A stretch of DNA of 33,543 bases. It comes from Lachnospiraceae bacterium (GTDB taxonomy: Bacteria; Bacillota; Clostridia; Lachnospirales; Lachnospiraceae). Under the pieces are notes generated by a model. The model was not told the DNA's origin and searched no databases. It was given only the letters and a program-made list of their open reading frames with translations. The stretch lies in the NCBI GenBank assembly GCA_024693545.1, contig JAILKT010000163.1:1-33543 (forward strand), read 5' to 3'. Both the position numbers and the translations under genes were made by a program. Each line of letters begins with the position of its first letter. The stretch's first letter is position 1. Shown here piece by piece: positions 29,271 to 33,543 of the stretch.

Positions 29271-31094
29271 ATGTGCGGGATAGTAGGTTTTACGGGAACC
29301 GGTGAAGCAGCGCCTGTTCTTCTTGAAGGACTTAAAAAGCTTGAGTACAGAGGATATGATTCTGCGGGAATAGCGGTAATGAACGATTCGGGGATCAATG
29401 TAAGTAAGGTTAGGGGAAGAATAGCGGGTCTGTGTGAAAAAACGGATAACGGAGCGAAAATACCGGGATCGGCAGGTATAGGACATACGAGATGGGCTAC
29501 TCACGGTGCGCCGACAGAGGAAAATGCGCATCCGCATCTCAGTAATGACGGAAAGTTTGCGATCGTTCACAACGGTATTATCGAGAATTTCAGCGCGCTG
29601 AGAGAAGAACTGCAGGAAAAGGGATATAAGTTCGAAAGCGAGACCGACACTGAAGTGATAGTGCACCTTCTTGAGATGTACTACAAGGGAAATGTGAGGG
29701 AGGCTCTCGTGAAGACGACCAACAGACTTCGCGGATCATATGCGCTTGGGGTGATATGCACGGATGAACCGGGTAAGATCTTTGCGGTACGTGAATCAAG
29801 CCCGCTTATTCTGGGGATCGGAGCACATGACAATTATTTCGCATCCGATGTTACGGCACTTGTGGCATATACGCGTAATGCCGTATATATGGAGGACGGT
29901 GAGTATGCCGAACTTTCCAACGATTCCGTAAAAGTATTTGATTGTACGGGACAGGAACTTGACAAGGAGGTCTCGCGGATCACGTGGGATGTTCAGGCGG
30001 CCGAAAAAGGCGGTTATGAGCATTTCATGCTTAAGGAGATCATGGAACAGCCCGCAGCTCTGAAGGCAACGATCGAGCCGCGGGTACGAGACGGGAAGGT
30101 TGTATTTGATGAGCTTGAGGGTCTTCCCGAAATCCTCGGCGAAATCAGGAAGATAGTGATCACGGCATGCGGGTCGGCGTATTATGCCGGATGTGCGGGA
30201 AAGTACGCACTTGAGTCACTCGGACGTATTCCGGTTGAAACAGAGCTTGCAAGCGAGCTGCGATATAACAACCCGCTTATCGATTCGCATACGCTTCTTA
30301 TCGTGATATCACAGTCCGGTGAAACGGCCGATACGATCGCGGCTATGAAAGAGAGCAAAGCACGGGGAGCACATATCCTTGCAATCGTCAATGTGGTGGG
30401 AAGTACGATCGCAAAGCTTGCCGATCATACTATATATACATGGGCCGGTCCGGAGATCGCTGTTGCAACTACAAAGGGGTATACGACACAGCTGAGTGTC
30501 CTTTACATGCTCAGTATCTGGTTCGCTGAAACGCTTATGAAGGATAAGGTCGATGTAAGGCCTTATGTCGAGATGCTCAAAAGCCTTCCGCGACTTATCC
30601 AGCAGTCGATCGATATGAATCCCAACGTCTCGCAGCTTGCCAAGAAATATCATAAGAACAGATCGCTGTTTTTTATAGGACGTAATACAGACTACGCAGT
30701 GGCCCTCGAAGGGGCTCTTAAAATGAAGGAAATCTCGTACCTTCACGCAGAAAGCTATGCGGCGGGAGAACTCAAGCACGGAACGATCGCGCTGATAGAG
30801 GAGCATCAGCCCGTTATCGCAGCTTGCTGCAATGAGAGGCTTATGGAAAAAACACTCAGCAACATCATCGAGGTTAAGGCCAGGGGCGCACGAGTCCTGG
30901 CTATTACGATCGCCGGAAACAAGAATATAGTTTCGGTTGCGGATGACCTTCTCTTCATACCGCCGATAGATGAACTTTTCAGCGCTGCAGTCGAGATCGT
31001 ACCGCTCCAGCTTCTTGCATATTACGTTGCAAAAGAAAACGGCTGCGATATCGATAAACCGAAGAATCTTGCAAAATCCGTAACGGTTGAGTGA
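29271..31094 (+). CDS. glmS: Glutamine--fructose-6-phosphate aminotransferase (isomerizing)
   Basis: A complete 607-residue GlmS making glucosamine-6-phosphate for cell-wall synthesis with glutamine as nitrogen donor. The glutaminase domain has nucleophile C2 (MCGIVGFTG), LEYRGYDSAGIAV, HTRWATHGAPTEENAHPH, HNGIIENF and ETDTEVIVHLL. Two SIS sugar-phosphate isomerase domains follow, with TACGSAYYAG, VISQSGETADTIAAM and, near the end, the family terminus PKNLAKSVTVE. AAAGGAGAG precedes the ATG. Its leader carries the same conditional terminator as the nitrogen genes, so its expression probably follows glutamine status. Confidence 0.97.
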   Translation: MCGIVGFTGTGEAAPVLLEGLKKLEYRGYDSAGIAVMNDSGINVSKVRGRIAGLCEKTDNGAKIPGSAGIGHTRWATHGAPTEENAHPHLSNDGKFAIVHNGIIENFSALREELQEKGYKFESETDTEVIVHLLEMYYKGNVREALVKTTNRLRGSYALGVICTDEPGKIFAVRESSPLILGIGAHDNYFASDVTALVAYTRNAVYMEDGEYAELSNDSVKVFDCTGQELDKEVSRITWDVQAAEKGGYEHFMLKEIMEQPAALKATIEPRVRDGKVVFDELEGLPEILGEIRKIVITACGSAYYAGCAGKYALESLGRIPVETELASELRYNNPLIDSHTLLIVISQSGETADTIAAMKESKARGAHILAIVNVVGSTIAKLADHTIYTWAGPEIAVATTKGYTTQLSVLYMLSIWFAETLMKDKVDVRPYVEMLKSLPRLIQQSIDMNPNVSQLAKKYHKNRSLFFIGRNTDYAVALEGALKMKEISYLHAESYAAGELKHGTIALIEEHQPVIAACCNERLMEKTLSNIIEVKARGARVLAITIAGNKNIVSVADDLLFIPPIDELFSAAVEIVPLQLLAYYVAKENGCDIDKPKNLAKSVTVE

Positions 31095-31104
31095 GTAGAA
31101 ACCC

Positions 31105-31227
31105 GGGTGACACCTTGGGGACGGGGGAAGTGCAAGCACTTCCTCGTTGGGTGTCACCCATGGTACTTTAGGGACGGGGGTTGGGTGTCATTCATGGTAC
31201 TTTAGGGACGGGGGTTGGGTGTCATAT
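31105..31227. repeat. Modular GGGACGGGGG repeats after glmS (left cluster)
   Basis: Three units. The first (31105-31158) has arms GGTGACACC and GGTGTCACC, with the palindrome GGAAGTGCAAGCACTTCC (31126-31143) inside the core. The second and third (31160-31193, 31194-31227) are 34 bp each, reading ATGGTACTTTAGGGACGGGG on to GTTGGGTGTCAT. The core-plus-palindrome of the first is the reverse complement of that in the unit at 18997. Confidence 0.88.
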
Positions 31228-31229
31228 TA

Positions 31230-31364
31230 GTCTCCGCGCCCGAAGTGTTTTCCGAAAGCTCTGTCGAACGTCGGCACTTAGCGCCCGTTATTTGGGCGCT
31301 TATGTACCGCTACGCGAGACCGAGAACGAGAGTGCCTTTCGGAAAATATTTCGTGGCAGGAGAC
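31230..31364. repeat. Long imperfect inverted repeat / structured element between repeat clusters
   Basis: GTCTCC (31230-31235) pairs with GGAGAC (31359-31364) and GTGTTTTCCGAAAG (31245-31258) with CTTTCGGAAAATAT (31336-31349, with G-U pairs). Shorter pairings link them, so about 30 positions per side can pair. The apex has a clean hairpin AGCGCCC/GGGCGCT (31280-31300). It has no open frame worth reporting. It lies between two repeat clusters whose cores point in opposite orientations, like a small non-autonomous mobile element or a structured RNA. Confidence 0.65.
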
Positions 31365-31371
31365 GTAAAAT

Positions 31372-31439
31372 ATGGACCCCAACCCCCGTCCCTCAGGGTT
31401 CACCAATGACACCCAACCCCCGTCCCCAAGGTGTCATAC
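31372..31439. repeat. Modular GGGACGGGGG repeats before guaA (right cluster, inverted)
   Basis: Two adjacent 34-bp units (31372-31405 and 31406-31439). Both carry the core in reverse orientation (CAACCCCCGTCCC). The first has arm words TGGACCC and GGGTTCA, the second the perfect pair TGACACC and GGTGTCA. Confidence 0.87.
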
Positions 31440-31452
31440 CGCATTTCGGGTA

Positions 31453-31481
31453 TTGACAAGCGCAAATCGAAAGAGTAGTAT
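31453..31481 (+). promoter_or_regulatory. Promoter of guaA-pyrG
   Basis: TTGACA (31453-31458) and TAGTAT (31476-31481), 17-base spacer, preceded by CGGGTA as at the glt promoter. Confidence 0.87.
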
Positions 31482-31492
31482 TTGTTACGTGA

Positions 31493-31510
31493 AAAGGCAA
31501 AGGAGTCTTT
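31493..31510 (+). promoter_or_regulatory. ANTAR-type antiterminator hairpin of guaA
   Basis: AAAGGC (31493-31498) pairs with GTCTTT (31505-31510) around loop AAAGGA (A1, G4); identical to the glmS hairpin. Confidence 0.72.
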
Positions 31511-31539
31511 GGACGTGGGTCCGGAGACTCTTTTTTTTT
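31503..31539 (+). terminator. Leader terminator of guaA
   Basis: GAGTCTTTGGAC and GTCCGGAGACTC form a 12-bp stem with a four-base loop, then nine T. Overlaps the 3' arm of the hexaloop hairpin. Confidence 0.92.
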
Positions 31540-31579
31540 GAACAAAAAGTTATTTTACATACGTATGAGGATTGTTTAC

Positions 31580-33112
31580 ATGGACAAGATTTTGGTACTT
31601 GATTTCGGAGGGCAATACGACCAGCTCATTGCGCGGAGAGTTAGGGATATGGGCGTTTTTGCACAGATCGAGCCTTATAACAGGATATCACCCGAAGAGA
31701 TCGAAAAGGAAGGGTATAAGGGAATCATTTTTACGGGAGGACCCAACAGCGTATATGATGAAAAGTCCCCCCACTACGATCCTGCGGTTTTGAACCTCGG
31801 GCTTCCGGTGCTCGGTATCTGCTACGGGGACCAGCTTATGGCGTATATGGCAGGCGGCACGGTTTCCTCGGCAGAGAACAGCAGCGAGTACGGGAAAACA
31901 AAGCTTTATGTCGGTGAGAGCATTCTTTTTGAAGGCGTACCCGCAGAGAGCAGCTGTTTTATGAGTCACAACGATTTTATAGGGAAGATCCCCGGGGGAT
32001 TTCGGATCATCGCACATACGGACAAATGCCCTGCGGCAGCAATGGCGGATGACTCAAAGAAGCTTTACGGAGTGCAGTTTCATCCTGAAGTGACACATAC
32101 CGAATACGGCGGAAAGATTCTTGAGAACTTCCTTATGAAAATATGTCGATGCAGCCGTGACTGGGATGTACTTGGCGAAGCGCGCAAGCAGATTGAGGGA
32201 TATAAAGAAAAACTCAGGGGGAAGAAGGTCCTCCTTGCACTTTCGGGCGGAGTTGATTCGTCGGTAGCCGCAATGATACTCGGAAAAGCAGTCCGTGAGA
32301 ACCTGACCTGTGTTTTTGTGGATCACGGCCTTTTGCGTAAGGACGAGGGAGATCTTGTAGAGAGAACTTTCAGCGGAAAATTCGGGATCAATCTTGTGAG
32401 AGTAAATGCAAAGGAAAGGTTCCTCACAAAGCTCAAGGGTGTTGTTGAACCCGAGAAAAAGAGAAAGATAATCGGTGAAGAATTTGTAAGGGTATTTGAA
32501 GAGGAAGCAAAAAAACTCGGTAACATAGACATTCTCGCACAGGGAACCATCTATCCCGATGTAGTCGAAAGCGGAAAGGGCGATGCGGCCGTTATCAAGA
32601 GTCACCACAATGTCGGCGGCCTTCCGGACGTTATATCGTTTGATGAGATAGTTGAGCCCCTTCGCGGATACTTTAAAGATGAAGTCAGAAGGATAGGAAC
32701 AGACCTTGGGCTTCCGAAGGAACTTGTATGGAGACAGCCATTCCCGGGACCGGGACTTGCGGTCAGGATAATTGGCGAAGTAACGGAAGAAAAGCTGAAT
32801 GTCCTTCGCGAGGCTGATGCGATCTTCCGCGAGGAAGTCGCCCTGGGACTTGAGGGCAAAGAGCCAAACCAGTTTTTTGCGGTTCTTACAAACACCAGAA
32901 GCGTCGGAGTAATGGGAGATGCAAGAACTTACGGCTATGTGGTCGCGCTGCGCGCCGTAACAACAGATGACTTTATGACGGCAGAGTGGACACGTATTCC
33001 TTTTGAGGTGCTCGAAAGAGCAAGCGGAAGGATCACAAATGAGGTACGGGAGGTTTCAAGAGTAGTCTACGACATTTCCTCGAAACCGCCGGCAACCGTC
33101 GAGTGGGAATGA
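31580..33112 (+). CDS. guaA: GMP synthase (glutamine-hydrolysing)
   Basis: A 510-residue enzyme converting XMP to GMP with glutamine. I start at the ATG of [20 protein letters not shown] (31580, GAGG 10 bases upstream); a longer frame begins inside the terminator T-run. The class I glutaminase triad is C81 (LGICYGDQL), H168 and E170 (QFHPEV). The usual CYGMQ reads CYGDQ. The ATP pyrophosphatase domain has the P-loop SGGVDS (222-227). The dimerisation domain ends with the typical KPPATVEWE. It is preceded by a conditional terminator and followed by pyrG, another glutamine user, after 69 bases without a terminator. Confidence 0.96.
   Translation: MDKILVLDFGGQYDQLIARRVRDMGVFAQIEPYNRISPEEIEKEGYKGIIFTGGPNSVYDEKSPHYDPAVLNLGLPVLGICYGDQLMAYMAGGTVSSAENSSEYGKTKLYVGESILFEGVPAESSCFMSHNDFIGKIPGGFRIIAHTDKCPAAAMADDSKKLYGVQFHPEVTHTEYGGKILENFLMKICRCSRDWDVLGEARKQIEGYKEKLRGKKVLLALSGGVDSSVAAMILGKAVRENLTCVFVDHGLLRKDEGDLVERTFSGKFGINLVRVNAKERFLTKLKGVVEPEKKRKIIGEEFVRVFEEEAKKLGNIDILAQGTIYPDVVESGKGDAAVIKSHHNVGGLPDVISFDEIVEPLRGYFKDEVRRIGTDLGLPKELVWRQPFPGPGLAVRIIGEVTEEKLNVLREADAIFREEVALGLEGKEPNQFFAVLTNTRSVGVMGDARTYGYVVALRAVTTDDFMTAEWTRIPFEVLERASGRITNEVREVSRVVYDISSKPPATVEWE

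Positions 33113-33543
<431 letters not shown>

Noticed and set aside
30309-31157. Minus-strand frame of 282 codons opposite glmS
   Set aside because: Shadow of the glmS isomerase domains; its N-terminal end runs into the repeat cluster.
31538-31579. Longer guaA start 14 codons upstream
   Set aside because: It begins inside the T-run of the leader terminator, has no ribosome site, and the extra residues do not resemble GuaA.

Overview
The window looks like a chromosomal stretch from an anaerobic Clostridia member, most probably Lachnospiraceae (Butyrivibrio/Roseburia-like). This rests on gene content: a split glutamate synthase with iron-sulfur partners, glutamine synthetase III beside a glutamine synthetase I-like gene, an ANTAR antiterminator, an NHLP-type peptide exporter, FloA/NfeD, and strong AGGAGG ribosome sites. 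No rRNA, tRNA, CRISPR array or transposase gene was seen.

Layout. 1-760 is a decay zone: the tail of a GNAT gene, a GNAT 5' fragment and a histidine-phosphatase 5' fragment. 763-1818 holds an HExxH protein and a GNAT acetyltransferase. 2105-3859 is a chemoreceptor behind a long structured leader. 4146-7057 is a four-gene operon: histidine kinase, NfeD, flotillin FloA and LytTR regulator. 7223-8014 is thiT under a TPP riboswitch. 8396-8570 is the frameshifted remnant of a 2-hydroxyacid dehydrogenase gene. 8631-16890 is one run of genes: a very short HlyD-like anchor, a C39-peptidase ABC exporter, a second ABC exporter, a double-glycine leader peptide, a YhcC-type radical SAM protein and Tex. 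On the minus strand, 24345 down to 16885 encodes glutamate synthase in three pieces plus a ferredoxin-like protein and a flavoprotein, then a short GlnA and an ANTAR regulator. Divergent from it is glnN (24890-26986). Next come a cytosolic sensor-GGDEF protein, glmS, guaA and the start of pyrG.

The strongest systems-level signal is a glutamine/ammonia regulon. Five hairpins with a six-base loop of the form AnnGnn (the loop type bound by ANTAR proteins) lie just after promoters with 17-bp spacers. Each overlaps the 5' arm of an intrinsic terminator. They precede the glt operon (one), glnN (two in tandem), glmS (one) and guaA-pyrG (one). The likely reader, an ANTAR protein with a degenerate receiver, is encoded at the end of the glt operon next to GlnA. 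A plausible model is that glutamine status, perhaps sensed through GlnA, sets readthrough into both glutamine-making and glutamine-using genes.

Two further items deserve attention. One is an export cassette dedicated to a small Gly/Arg-rich peptide, with no recognisable modification enzyme and a HlyD homologue cut to its membrane anchor. The other is a family of modular 34-bp repeats with a GGGACGGGGG core and exchangeable arm words, in four clusters, two of which flank a long hairpin between glmS and guaA.
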